The translations under genes and the position numbers were made by a program. From positions 20,449-84,448 of the forward strand of contig NZ_CAJODG010000006.1 in assembly GCF_905233635.1 (NCBI RefSeq): 64,000 nucleotides of DNA. Direction: 5' to 3'. Below, in pieces: positions 44,882-51,820 of this stretch. Numbering within the stretch: the first letter of the stretch is position 1; each line of letters opens with the position of its first letter. The notes beneath the pieces were generated by a model. It ran no database searches and had not been told where the DNA came from. It worked only from the letters and a program-made list of their open reading frames with translations. This DNA is from Selenomonas sp. AE3005. GTDB lineage: Bacteria > Bacillota > Negativicutes > Selenomonadales > Selenomonadaceae.

Positions 44882-45102
44882 GCAGCCTCGTATGAGGAAA
44901 CTGCAATTTCCATAGATGATTTTTTCATATTATCTACTATTTTTTCCAAGCGTACCACCACATCCGTATCATAGGAAACTTCACCGCACTGAGTACAAAC
45001 ATGAGAAGGTACACCCTTGACAATGATAATACAACCATCAATTTCAACCATAAAAGTCGTTAATTTTTCCTCCATGTCTCCTCGACACATAAAGCAAGTC
45101 AT
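44878..45102 (-). CDS. YgiT/MqsA-type zinc-finger antitoxin-like protein (orphan)
   Basis: 74-residue protein with two CxxC pairs (C3/C6 and C36/C39) and the pattern VEIDGCIIIVKGVPSHVCTQCGE typical of YgiT-type zinc-finger antitoxin N-domains. The helix-turn-helix half of full MqsA is missing, as in many short homologues. The usual partner toxin (MqsR or DUF4258) is not found on either side. GGAGG precedes the ATG. It runs into the flgE remnant with an ATGA overlap. Confidence 0.75.
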   Translation of the reverse strand: MTCFMCRGDMEEKLTTFMVEIDGCIIIVKGVPSHVCTQCGEVSYDTDVVVRLEKIVDNMKKSSMEIAVSSYEAA

Positions 45103-45105
45103 GAT

Positions 45106-45190
45106 TTGGGCCTCCTTCTAGAAATGTGCTATAATTCTATCGTTGCTCCAACCTCCTATTGGTACTCCGCTACGGAAGGGAGGGTTGTTT
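45106..45190 (+). promoter_or_regulatory. Promoter and RBS-sequestering leader of the 45.2-kb toxin-like peptide
   Basis: TTGGGC (45106-45111), 18 bp, TATAAT (45130-45135). The leader places CAACCTCC (45149-45156) to pair with GGGAGGGTTG (45178-45187), which contains the ribosome-binding site; a small CCG/CGG helix sits inside. Folding would block translation. Confidence 0.6.
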
Positions 45191-45192
45191 TA

Positions 45193-45297
45193 ATGGAGAC
45201 TCTTCACAGCATTGTGATTGCCATCATGGGCAATGTAGCTGCCTACTACATTGTCAAGTGGTTAGATTGGTTAATCACGTTAATCAGGGGTAATTAG
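45193..45297 (+). CDS. 34-residue membrane peptide, Fst/par-like type I toxin candidate
   Basis: Encodes a short peptide starting METLHSIVIAIMGNVAAYYI, with one membrane segment, a KWLDWL helix and a polar, basic end (RGN). GGGAGGG lies 8 nt upstream of the ATG. Size and pattern (hydrophobic segment, then W-L and charged tail) resemble the Fst/TxpA-like toxins. It shares a bidirectional terminator with a convergent candidate antisense RNA. Toxicity is inferred, not shown. Confidence 0.6.
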   Translation: METLHSIVIAIMGNVAAYYIVKWLDWLITLIRGN

Positions 45298-45328
45298 CCC
45301 CAGTCTGGTGTAGCTGCGAATACACAAG

Positions 45329-45368
45329 AAAAGCACGTTGGAGGTTCCTAGTCTACCAACGTGCTTTT
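45329..45368. terminator. Bidirectional terminator shared by toxin-like mRNA and antisense RNA
   Basis: Perfect 13-bp stem AAAAGCACGTTGG/CCAACGTGCTTTT with a 14-nt loop, flanked by A- and U-runs. Confidence 0.88.
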
Positions 45369-45414
45369 CGTTTGTTGCCTAATGGACAAGCGACTCTTCA
45401 CAGCGTTTGCCTAT
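45329..45414 (-). ncRNA. Candidate antisense RNA to the 45.2-kb peptide
   Basis: A minus-strand promoter, TTGCTA (45444-45449), 17 bp, TATACT (45421-45426), would start an RNA of about 85 nt ending at the hairpin 45329-45368. The RNA contains the complement of GACTCTTCACAGC, present as a direct repeat in the toxin start region (45198-45210) and at 45392-45404, so it can pair with the toxin mRNA just after its start codon. Confidence 0.55.
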
Positions 45415-45463
45415 GGTTAAAGTATAACATAGCCCTTAACGATTAGCAAGGAAATTATCAACC

Positions 45464-47002
45464 TTACCGTTTCATATTGATAAGCGTTTCGAGCATTTCA
45501 TCACCGACGGTGATGACCTTGGAATTTGACTGGAAACCACGCTGGGTAATAATCATATCGGAAAATTCGTTGGCGATGTCTACATTGGACATTTCAAGGG
45601 CAGAGGGGGTAATAGTACAACCTAAGTCCGTAGCTGTTTTTACATTTGCTGTACCTGAATTGTTTGATATTTGATATAAGCTACTTCCCGTTTTAGTAAG
45701 ACCAGACGCATTGGCAAACTGCGCAACTGCTACCTGAGCTTCTGCTTGAACAACTCCATTTGTATACGTTCCTGTTATTACACCTGCACTGTCTATAGCC
45801 ACACTCTTCAAACTACCTGCTGCATTTCCATCCGGTGTTGCATTTATGGTATTCATTCCTGCGTATTGGGTTACATCATTAAAATCAAGTGTCATTTCTG
45901 TAGTCTCTGAACCGTTTGGTGTTGTATGCGCTGATGTCAATTTGCTAGTTGCTACTGGTGACCCTAGCCCTGTCGGCACTGGATCAACTGTCACAGGAGA
46001 ACCAGTATCTGCTGTAAGAGTTTCTGTACCAGTAAATGTACCTGTCCGCAAAACTCCTTTAGAATCAAAAACCAAGGTTGTATTACTTAATGATAATGTT
46101 GATTTTGAACCATCTTCCTCATCTATAGTTGTTTTCGCTAAATTTCCTACCCAAGCTGTTGCTGTATCTGTAACTGTATTTCCATCACTATCAGTATAAG
46201 TAATAGTTCCAACAATTGATTTTTCAAATGTAACTGTGGCAGGATGCGCACCGCCTAAACTATCATAATAAGAAAAGGCTGTCGTTATCGGCATAGAACG
46301 ACCTATTGTATATGTTCCTGATGTAACCGTCTGTGTGGTTCCATCGCTAAAAGTTAATGTTACCGGTTGAGCCGATGATGCTGTAATATACATACCGGTA
46401 GTTGTACGCGTATATGAAGTATCCGTTTGTGGATTAGTAAACGTATAACTTTTTATGACCGGAGTATCTGCCTGCAAATTATAATTATAATCTACCTTTT
46501 TTGTTGCCTTTGCAGCCATCGATTTGCCTGCCAAAATTGTTATGTCGGTAATAGCTCCTGTAGCTGACACTACGCCATCAGTCCCCATCCAGCCTTGTAC
46601 CTTCATTCCGTTTGCAGGGATAACATAATTTCCTTTTGCATCAAACTCAAATGCTCCATCACGAGTATAATACGTTTCATTCCCTTGCTTTACCACAAAT
46701 AGTCCATTTCCAGATAAGCACAAATCCGTATTTTTTCCTGTAGATTGTATAGAGCCATCAGTAAACAACAGGTCGATACTGGCCACGCCTACACCTAAAC
46801 CAATCTGTTTTGGGTTGGTACCACCGATGTTGTCCCCCGGGGCACTTGCCCCGGACACGGTCTGATTCAAGGTATCAGCAAATGTTACACGACTGGATTT
46901 GAATCCAGTGGTATTTACATTAGCTATATTATTGCCAACAACATCCATTCTTGTCTGATGACCTTTTAAACCTGCAACTCCTGAAAAAAGTGAACGCATC
47001 AT
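45464..47002 (-). CDS. flgE: Flagellar hook protein FlgE
   Basis: 512-residue hook subunit. The N-terminus MMRSLFSGVAGLKGHQTRMD with VVGNNIANVNTTGFK, and the C-terminus SNVDIANEFSDMIITQRGFQ, are the conserved axial-protein helices. The central region (about residues 140-470) is a Thr/Ser/Gly-rich surface domain. Its DNA (about 45600-46660) is clearly more A/T-rich than the ends, suggesting domain exchange. It lies downstream of the TIGR02530 gene as in flagellar operons, but the rest of that operon is absent. Confidence 0.94.
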   Translation of the reverse strand: MMRSLFSGVAGLKGHQTRMDVVGNNIANVNTTGFKSSRVTFADTLNQTVSGASAPGDNIGGTNPKQIGLGVGVASIDLLFTDGSIQSTGKNTDLCLSGNGLFVVKQGNETYYTRDGAFEFDAKGNYVIPANGMKVQGWMGTDGVVSATGAITDITILAGKSMAAKATKKVDYNYNLQADTPVIKSYTFTNPQTDTSYTRTTTGMYITASSAQPVTLTFSDGTTQTVTSGTYTIGRSMPITTAFSYYDSLGGAHPATVTFEKSIVGTITYTDSDGNTVTDTATAWVGNLAKTTIDEEDGSKSTLSLSNTTLVFDSKGVLRTGTFTGTETLTADTGSPVTVDPVPTGLGSPVATSKLTSAHTTPNGSETTEMTLDFNDVTQYAGMNTINATPDGNAAGSLKSVAIDSAGVITGTYTNGVVQAEAQVAVAQFANASGLTKTGSSLYQISNNSGTANVKTATDLGCTITPSALEMSNVDIANEFSDMIITQRGFQSNSKVITVGDEMLETLINMKR

Positions 47003-47059
47003 AATAAATCACTCTTCCTTTCCCAATTGGCTGTGCCGGGTGTTTGCCGGCACGCCGCC

Positions 47060-47428
47060 TTACAAAATGGCAGCGCTATCGATGTTGGTGAAAATGTTTT
47101 CTTTGGCACTGGCCTCGTCTACAGCGGTGATAACGGTGCGATTTTTGACGCTGACCACCAGTGCTGTCTCCCGCAGGAGTATCAGCGCGTCTTTGGCGCC
47201 TTTGGCGGCCATGCGGTCGATGGTGGCTGTGAGTTTGTCGCGGTCACTGTCCGTTAGTTCCACGCCACGCAGCTGCATACGCTTTTGCGCGTGCGCGGAA
47301 AATTTCACCCCGGCCGCCCGTAAATTTCGGGCGAATTCGTTATTGTTACCCTCAGGTCTTCCCTGCCCTTTGCCGATTTCTGCCATTCCCTGCTCGGCGG
47401 TAATTGGTACTTTTGTGACTATTTTCAT
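47060..47428 (-). CDS. TIGR02530 flagellar operon protein
   Basis: 122 residues, matching the flg_new/TIGR02530 family that sits just before flgE: FSAHAQKRMQLRGVELTDSD, then an Ala-rich helix, ALILLRETALVVSVKNRTVI and ASAKENIFTNIDSAAIL. Role unknown, presumably hook assembly. ATG 47428 has GGAG 8 nt upstream. The region upstream is occupied by recombinase sites and a recombinase gene instead of flgD/fliK. Confidence 0.88.
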   Translation of the reverse strand: MKIVTKVPITAEQGMAEIGKGQGRPEGNNNEFARNLRAAGVKFSAHAQKRMQLRGVELTDSDRDKLTATIDRMAAKGAKDALILLRETALVVSVKNRTVITAVDEASAKENIFTNIDSAAIL

Positions 47429-47452
47429 GTTATCTGCTCCATATCTTCCGGC

Positions 47453-47575
47453 TGTCCCGAAAAGTATACTTTTTAGGACACGCAAAAAATATTTAAGAAA
47501 ACACGAATTTATGCCGATAAACATAGTAGATTTAGCAAGAAAACAGCTGTCCAAAAAGGTATACTTTTTGGGACA
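47453..47575. repeat. Two 28-bp palindromic recombinase-type sites
   Basis: Site 1 (47453-47480) reads TGTCC..AAAGTATACTTT..GGACA and site 2 (47548-47575) TGTCC..GTATAC..GGACA; each has 12 of 14 positions paired around a central TATA. Both are followed by CGCAAAA. Their centres are 95 bp apart. The layout resembles subsites of a serine-resolvase res site and lies beside the recombinase gene. Confidence 0.65.
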
Positions 47576-47578
47576 CGC

Positions 47579-47625
47579 AAAACAGGCTCCGTCCTTTGGC
47601 AATAACGCCGGACGGAGCCTGTTTT
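47579..47625 (-). terminator. Terminator of the serine recombinase gene
   Basis: Perfect 15-bp stem AAAACAGGCTCCGTC/GACGGAGCCTGTTTT, 6 nt after the recombinase stop codon, with a loop of 17 nt. Confidence 0.85.
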
Positions 47626-47630
47626 GCTGC

Positions 47631-48242
47631 TTATTTACATTTATCTTGCTGTAGCTGCTGGCATTTATAATGAAAAGTTGAATGTGACATGTGGCAGGCC
47701 TTGGCTGCTTCCCGGACGGAGCATTTGCCAGCACGCCATTTGGCATACTGCCGGTAAAATTCCCGTGACGGGCTTTTTTCCGGACGGCCAAAGCGCACAC
47801 CGCGTTTTTTTGCCGCCACAATGCCTTCAGCCTGACGCTGACGGATATTGCCACGCTCGTTTTCCGCAACGAAGGACAGAATTTGGAGCACCACATCGCT
47901 CAAAAAAGTTCCCAACAGATTTTTGCCGCGCCGGGTGTCCAGCAGCGGCATATCCAAAACCACGATATCCGCACCGATGTTTTTGGTGATACGCCGCCAC
48001 TCCTCAATAATCTCCTGATAATTGCGTCCCAGCCTGTCAATGGATTTAACATAGACAAGCGAATCCTTGTCCAGACGGTGCAACAGCTTTTTATACTGCG
48101 GCCTGTCAAAATCTTTTCCCGAAATCTTATCCATGAAAATGTTCCGCCGTATCACGCCTTTTGCCAGCATAGCTGCCAGCTGCCTGTCCAATTTTTGTTC
48201 CTTGGTACTGACACGCACATATCCATAAATTTTGCTCATCAT
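47631..48242 (-). CDS. Serine recombinase (resolvase/invertase family)
   Basis: About 203 residues. The catalytic serine is in YGYVRVSTKEQKLDRQL (Ser12 from the first Met); the arginine cluster VKSIDRLGRNYQEIIEEW and the long E helix (LQILSFVAENERGNIRQRQAEG) are present. The C-terminal helix-turn-helix is CSVREAAKACHMSHSTFHYK. GGGAGGG precedes the tandem ATG codons at 48242 and 48239. It lies between araD and flagellar genes and is the likely user of the palindromic sites downstream. Confidence 0.92.
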   Translation of the reverse strand: MMSKIYGYVRVSTKEQKLDRQLAAMLAKGVIRRNIFMDKISGKDFDRPQYKKLLHRLDKDSLVYVKSIDRLGRNYQEIIEEWRRITKNIGADIVVLDMPLLDTRRGKNLLGTFLSDVVLQILSFVAENERGNIRQRQAEGIVAAKKRGVRFGRPEKSPSREFYRQYAKWRAGKCSVREAAKACHMSHSTFHYKCQQLQQDKCK

Positions 48243-48280
48243 TTTCCCTCCCATAATATACTTTAGATATTATACGAGAC

Positions 48281-48306
48281 AAAAAAAGACCGCCATAATG
48301 GCGGTC
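48281..48306 (-). terminator. Terminator of araD
   Basis: Perfect 9-bp stem GACCGCCAT/ATGGCGGTC with a run of seven Us on the minus strand, 17 nt after the araD stop. Confidence 0.85.
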
Positions 48307-48322
48307 ACAGGGGATAACAAAA

Positions 48323-49024
48323 TTATTTTTTCTTCTGGCCGTAGTAAGCGTTCGGGCCGTGTTTGCGCAGGAAGTGCTTGTCGAGCAGTACCTGCGGCAT
48401 GGGGTCGCGGTCCTGCGTGAGCATCTGCGTATGGAAGGCCATCATGGCGACTTCTTCAAGCACTACGGCATTGTGCACGGCGTTGAAACAATCCGTACCC
48501 CAGGTGAACGGGCCGTGGTTCTTGACGAGCACTGCTGGCACGTAGTCCGGGTTAATGCCGTATTTCTTGAACCGTTCCACCGCTACCACGCCGGTGTTGT
48601 ACTCATACGCGCCTTTGATTTCTTCCTCCGTCATATCGCGCGTGCAGGGGATTTCCCCGTAGAAATAATCGCCCTGCGTCGTGCCGTAAGCGCGCACGCC
48701 CTGCCCGGCCTGGGCAAAAATCGTTGCCCAACGGGAATGGGTATGCACCACGCCGCCGATATTGGGGAATTCCTTGTAGAAAATCCGGTGCGTTTCCGTG
48801 TCGGAGGAAGGATTGAGGTCACCCTCCACCTTGTTGCCGTCAAGGTCAACTACCACCATATCCGACGGTTTCATCACATCATATTCCACCCCGGACGGTT
48901 TGATGACAAACAACCCCTTCTCCCGGTCAATGCCGGAAACATTGCCCCAGGTAAAGGTAATGAGGTTGTGCTTAGGCAGCAGCATATTGGCCTCGTAAAC
49001 TTTCTCTTTCAGTTCTTCTAACAT
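48323..49024 (-). CDS. araD: L-ribulose-5-phosphate 4-epimerase
   Basis: Zinc-dependent epimerase producing D-xylulose 5-phosphate from L-ribulose 5-phosphate. The 233 residues contain TWGNVSGIDRE, KPSGVEYD, the metal histidines in VVHTHSRWATIFAQAG and LVKNHGPFTWG. Length is typical. araA, araB and a regulator are not nearby; two palindromes around its promoter suggest control by a pentose-responsive repressor. AGGAAAG precedes the ATG. Confidence 0.94.
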   Translation of the reverse strand: MLEELKEKVYEANMLLPKHNLITFTWGNVSGIDREKGLFVIKPSGVEYDVMKPSDMVVVDLDGNKVEGDLNPSSDTETHRIFYKEFPNIGGVVHTHSRWATIFAQAGQGVRAYGTTQGDYFYGEIPCTRDMTEEEIKGAYEYNTGVVAVERFKKYGINPDYVPAVLVKNHGPFTWGTDCFNAVHNAVVLEEVAMMAFHTQMLTQDRDPMPQVLLDKHFLRKHGPNAYYGQKKK

Positions 49025-49050
49025 ACGCTTTCCTCCAACACATTAAACTA

Positions 49051-49167
49051 TGTGCTCGCACATAATTTCTACAGTTTTTGTATTCTTCCCAATTGCTTAT
49101 ATTCCTATAATACATCAGACATTTGAAGTTTTCAATAGGATTTAAAAAGTTTTGTGCTCGTACACAA
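49051..49167 (-). promoter_or_regulatory. Pair of operator-like palindromes upstream of araD
   Basis: TGTGCTCGCACA (49051-49062) and TTGTGCTCGTACACAA (49152-49167) share the TGTGCTCG core and lie about 100 bp apart on either side of an A/T-rich promoter region. They resemble AraR-type operators of Firmicutes. Confidence 0.5.
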
Positions 49168-49174
49168 GGTCTTT

Positions 49175-49567
49175 TTATTTCGTCAGCTCATACATCGCAA
49201 TTTCGTTGATTTCGCGGTTGGCGCCGATAAGGATTTCCTTGCCGTCATGCACATAGTGCAGGACATTGGCCGCGCCGCAGCCTTCGTCAAGTTTGTCAGC
49301 CACATATTTGCCGTCTTTGTAGGTGAAGGCCAGCAAATATCTTTCGCCCTTGCGGTGGCCGATGATGAAGGTGTTTTCCCCGTTGACCTGGCCGCCGAAG
49401 ATGGCATGCAGGAATTCGAGTTTTTCCGGGTGGGTGTAGGCAATTTCAAACTTGCCGTTCTTCTGCTCGTAAATATTGATGGTGTCGCCATGGAACGGAG
49501 CCAGGGATGCAATGCCTGTGAGCTGGACGCTATAAAAAACAGCGGCGTAGATGTGGTGGAATTGCAT
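49175..49567 (-). pseudogene. N-terminally truncated protein of unknown function
   Basis: A 130-codon frame whose last about 115 residues look like a proper beta-repeat protein end (FGGQVNGENTFIIGHRKGER, LHYVHDGKEILIGANREINE). The first about 15 residues look out of frame or foreign, no ribosome-binding site precedes the first ATG, and the reading region stops next to the terminator at 49607-49638. It is probably the 3' part of a larger gene cut off by insertion or deletion. Confidence 0.55.
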
Positions 49568-49606
49568 ATTTAAGGACGTTTTACGTCGATTTACTTCTAT
49601 ATAATA

Positions 49607-49638
49607 AAAAGCCGCCCTCGACCAAAAGGGCGGCTTTT
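49607..49638. terminator. Bidirectional terminator left of the 49.8-kb module
   Basis: Perfect 12-bp stem AAAAGCCGCCCT/AGGGCGGCTTTT with A- and U-runs on the two sides. Confidence 0.85.
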
Positions 49639-49720
49639 ACTGTCCCAAATGCGGACACGTGCGTTACCGGCGACCAAACCGATAACGCGGTAAGCAATGA
49701 ATCACTTGCTCAACCTCATC
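49607..49720 (-). ncRNA. Candidate regulatory RNA divergent from the 49.8-kb peptide
   Basis: The minus-strand hexamer TATAAT (49728-49733) with TAGCAT 17 bp upstream would start an RNA of about 110 nt ending at the hairpin 49607-49638. It contains the complement of GACCAAACCG (49672-49681), which recurs in the 3' untranslated part of the peptide mRNA (49916-49925). No ORF of note is inside. Confidence 0.45.
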
Positions 49721-49727
49721 TATGAGT

Positions 49728-49760
49728 ATTATAGCATATTACCAGTAAAAATGCTATAAT
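49728..49760. promoter_or_regulatory. Palindromic divergent promoter of the 49.8-kb module
   Basis: Perfect 10-bp arms ATTATAGCAT/ATGCTATAAT place a TATAAT at each end facing outward, each with TAGCAT 17 bp upstream. The rightward unit leads into the toxin-like peptide, the leftward unit into the candidate regulatory RNA. Confidence 0.55.
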
Positions 49761-49802
49761 ATTTTTGCTACGCGCCTCCGTAGCGGAAAGGAGGTGTATG
49801 CA

Positions 49803-49886
49803 TTGTTTCATTTGCTCCGTGACTTTATATTAGCTGTTTTGGCTGGTATAGTCGCAAATCTCATCTATACCTGGTTGGTTTTATAA
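49803..49886 (+). CDS. 27-residue membrane peptide, Fst/par-like type I toxin candidate
   Basis: TTG-initiated frame of 27 codons starting MFHLLRDFILAVLAGIVANL and ending IYTWLVL, almost entirely one membrane segment. GGAGG lies 8 nt upstream of the TTG. The leader CCTCC (49776-49780) can pair with this GGAGG (49790-49794), hiding the site. The terminator 49934-49964 follows. The same leader pattern (CTCCG..CGGAA-GGAGG) occurs at the 45.2-kb locus. Confidence 0.55.
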   Translation: MFHLLRDFILAVLAGIVANLIYTWLVL

Positions 49887-49933
49887 TGCGTAGCAGCCAA
49901 CTGTACCTCGGGTAAGACCAAACCGCGAGGGAG

Positions 49934-49964
49934 AAAAGCCGTCCTATACAAAAGGACGGCTTTT
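49934..49964. terminator. Bidirectional terminator (49.8-kb peptide / flagellin)
   Basis: Perfect 12-bp stem AAAAGCCGTCCT/AGGACGGCTTTT, 10 nt from the flagellin stop codon on the other strand. Confidence 0.85.
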
Positions 49965-49974
49965 CGTTTGCCTT

Positions 49975-50832
49975 TTAGGACAGCATATTAAATGCTGCAC
50001 CGCGGCTGTGGTTGTTGAGCGTGCCCAACATCTGCTGGCTGAAATTCTGCAGCCCCTGCTTAACCGCGAAGAGAGCCATCTGGCTCTGGGTATTAGCACT
50101 GGCGTTGTTGACGGATTCAGCGGCGATATCCGCGTCATCGTTTACCGACAGCGAATACTGGAGGTTTTCCTCCATAGTGGTGTAGTTGGCGGACTGATAG
50201 TCCATCCCCTGCTGGGCTGCACCAATGCTGGTTGCCTGGTCAAGGGCTTTGTTGAGAGCCGCATCCACCGTACTGAGAGCTTGCGAAAAATCTGTAGTAG
50301 AGCCATTGGCCGCCTGTAAATTGATAGTGCTGTTGCCCTGACTGTCAGTGAGTCCCAAACCTGCCGTGCTCATATCGCCCAAAGAAACATTTTCATAACC
50401 GTCAGCCCCGGCCACTGTCACCGTCTGGCTGCCATCGAGCAAAGTCTGTCCGTTATAGGCAGCTTGCGCGTTGGTGTTAATCTGCGACAAGGTCTGATTT
50501 ACCGTTTCCTGCAAAGCGGCGATATCCGTTGTACCGTTAGTACCATTAGCTGCACTGATAAGCGTCTCCTTCAGGGAGGACAACGAGCTGATGGTGTTGC
50601 TCACCGCACCGCTGGCCACATTCAGCATGGAGTTAGCTGTCTGCGTATTGGCATTGGACTGGCTCACACCGCCGATATTGTACTGCATTTTCCGGGCAAT
50701 AGCATAATCGGAAGCGCCATACGCCGCACTGGGGCGCTTAGAGCCGGTGGCAATCCGCTGAATACTCTGCGACTGCAGCGACTGCGCACGATTCAGCTGG
50801 TTAAGCGAGCTGTTGATACCGCTAAGACTCAT
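49975..50832 (-). CDS. Flagellin
   Basis: About 285 residues, short for a flagellin. The N-terminal D0/D1 helices (INSSLNQLNRAQSLQSQSIQ, RIATGSKRPSAAYGASDYAI) and C-terminal helices (NASANTQSQMALFAVKQGLQ, NFSQQMLGTLNNHSR) are present. The first lacks the strict SSGLRINSA pattern of main flagellins, so this may be a minor or divergent flagellin-like protein. ATG 50832 with AGGAGAG upstream. Confidence 0.88.
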   Translation of the reverse strand: MSLSGINSSLNQLNRAQSLQSQSIQRIATGSKRPSAAYGASDYAIARKMQYNIGGVSQSNANTQTANSMLNVASGAVSNTISSLSSLKETLISAANGTNGTTDIAALQETVNQTLSQINTNAQAAYNGQTLLDGSQTVTVAGADGYENVSLGDMSTAGLGLTDSQGNSTINLQAANGSTTDFSQALSTVDAALNKALDQATSIGAAQQGMDYQSANYTTMEENLQYSLSVNDDADIAAESVNNASANTQSQMALFAVKQGLQNFSQQMLGTLNNHSRGAAFNMLS

Positions 50833-51062
50833 AAACATCTCTCCTTTCCTCATTATTTGCTGGAAAATCCCATTTCCTTACTGCGAATAGTTCTCGTTAA
50901 AAGCACATACACTACTATATGTATATTATACCCCAGCCAACCACACCGCGCAATAAAAATCGCTATGAAAAAAATTGATTTTCTGACTACACACTTTGCC
51001 CCTTTCGCGGATATAAAGAACAAAGAAAAGAAAGATACGAAAAATGAAAGGGGCTAATCAAA

Positions 51063-51425
51063 ATGACTACCACCAAAGACAACTTCAAAAAAACAGGGAA
51101 TTTAATCGGCAGTGCTGCCAACCGCATGTCCGACAACGAACTCGACCAGGTAGCCGGCGGTTACACCTACGGCAAAATCACCATCAAGAAGGTTAAAGGT
51201 ATGTATGTTTATACATTCCATAACCGCAATCTTAACGTAACAGAAACCTATGTTGGCAAGACCGATAAAGACGTCATGCGTCAGCTGGTTCAACATAATT
51301 ACGATAACAAACAATGGTTCATCGTTTTCACCGACAAAAATAAGAATGTTACAGACATCTTCGACGTAAAACAACTAGCTGAGGATTTCGGCATTATCCC
51401 CAAGAAATCCAAACCAGCTGCTTAA
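51063..51425 (+). CDS. Double-glycine-leader protein (secreted, unknown)
   Basis: 120-residue protein. Residues 1-33 end in MSDNELDQVAGG, a GG-type leader. The remaining 87 residues are basic and beta-rich (YTYGKITIKKVKGMYVYTFH, KQWFIVFTDKNKNVTDIFD), unlike a classic bacteriocin. The leader core ELDQVAGG resembles that of the peptide at 44434 (DLDMVAGG), so both may use the same exporter encoded elsewhere. Ribosome-binding site AAAGGGG; own terminator. Confidence 0.65.
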   Translation: MTTTKDNFKKTGNLIGSAANRMSDNELDQVAGGYTYGKITIKKVKGMYVYTFHNRNLNVTETYVGKTDKDVMRQLVQHNYDNKQWFIVFTDKNKNVTDIFDVKQLAEDFGIIPKKSKPAA

Positions 51426-51431
51426 AAAAAC

Positions 51432-51476
51432 AAAAACCGGGCATAACTTCCCCACGGAATGTTATGCCCGGTTTTT
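51432..51476 (+). terminator. Terminator of the 51-kb GG-leader gene
   Basis: Perfect 16-bp stem AAAAACCGGGCATAAC/GTTATGCCCGGTTTTT with U-run, 7 nt after the stop codon. Confidence 0.9.
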
Positions 51477-51535
51477 ACGTGGCCAGACCTCGCCCCTGCC
51501 GCCAAGTTCGGCGTATTTTTTTAGGAACTTTTCCC

Positions 51536-51820
51536 TTAACGCAGGGAAAACTCAATTTTCTTCCCCAACGACGCTGCTGCTCTTATCAAAAAATCCAGTG
51601 ACGGATTATATGTGCCGCTTTCAAATCGGCTGATATTGGACCTCTTTGTCCCCATACGCTCTGCCATTTCCGCCTGCGTAATCTTTTGTTCCTGTCTGGC
51701 ATTGATAAGCTGCGCAATCAACGCATATCGCGGCTGCAAACGCTCGTACTCCTGCTTGAACTCTTCATCTTTCATCAACACGGCGCGCACATCTGCGGCA
51801 CTGACTCCAGCCTTACTCAT
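51536..51820 (-). CDS. HigA-like antitoxin, XRE family
   Basis: 94-residue helix-turn-helix protein: ARQEQKITQAEMAERMGTKR followed by SNISRFESGTYNPSLDFLIR is a standard XRE motif. It overlaps the end of the upstream toxin-like gene by 8 nt, the toxin-first order of higBA modules. ATG 51820 has AAAGGAG upstream. Confidence 0.85.
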   Translation of the reverse strand: MSKAGVSAADVRAVLMKDEEFKQEYERLQPRYALIAQLINARQEQKITQAEMAERMGTKRSNISRFESGTYNPSLDFLIRAAASLGKKIEFSLR

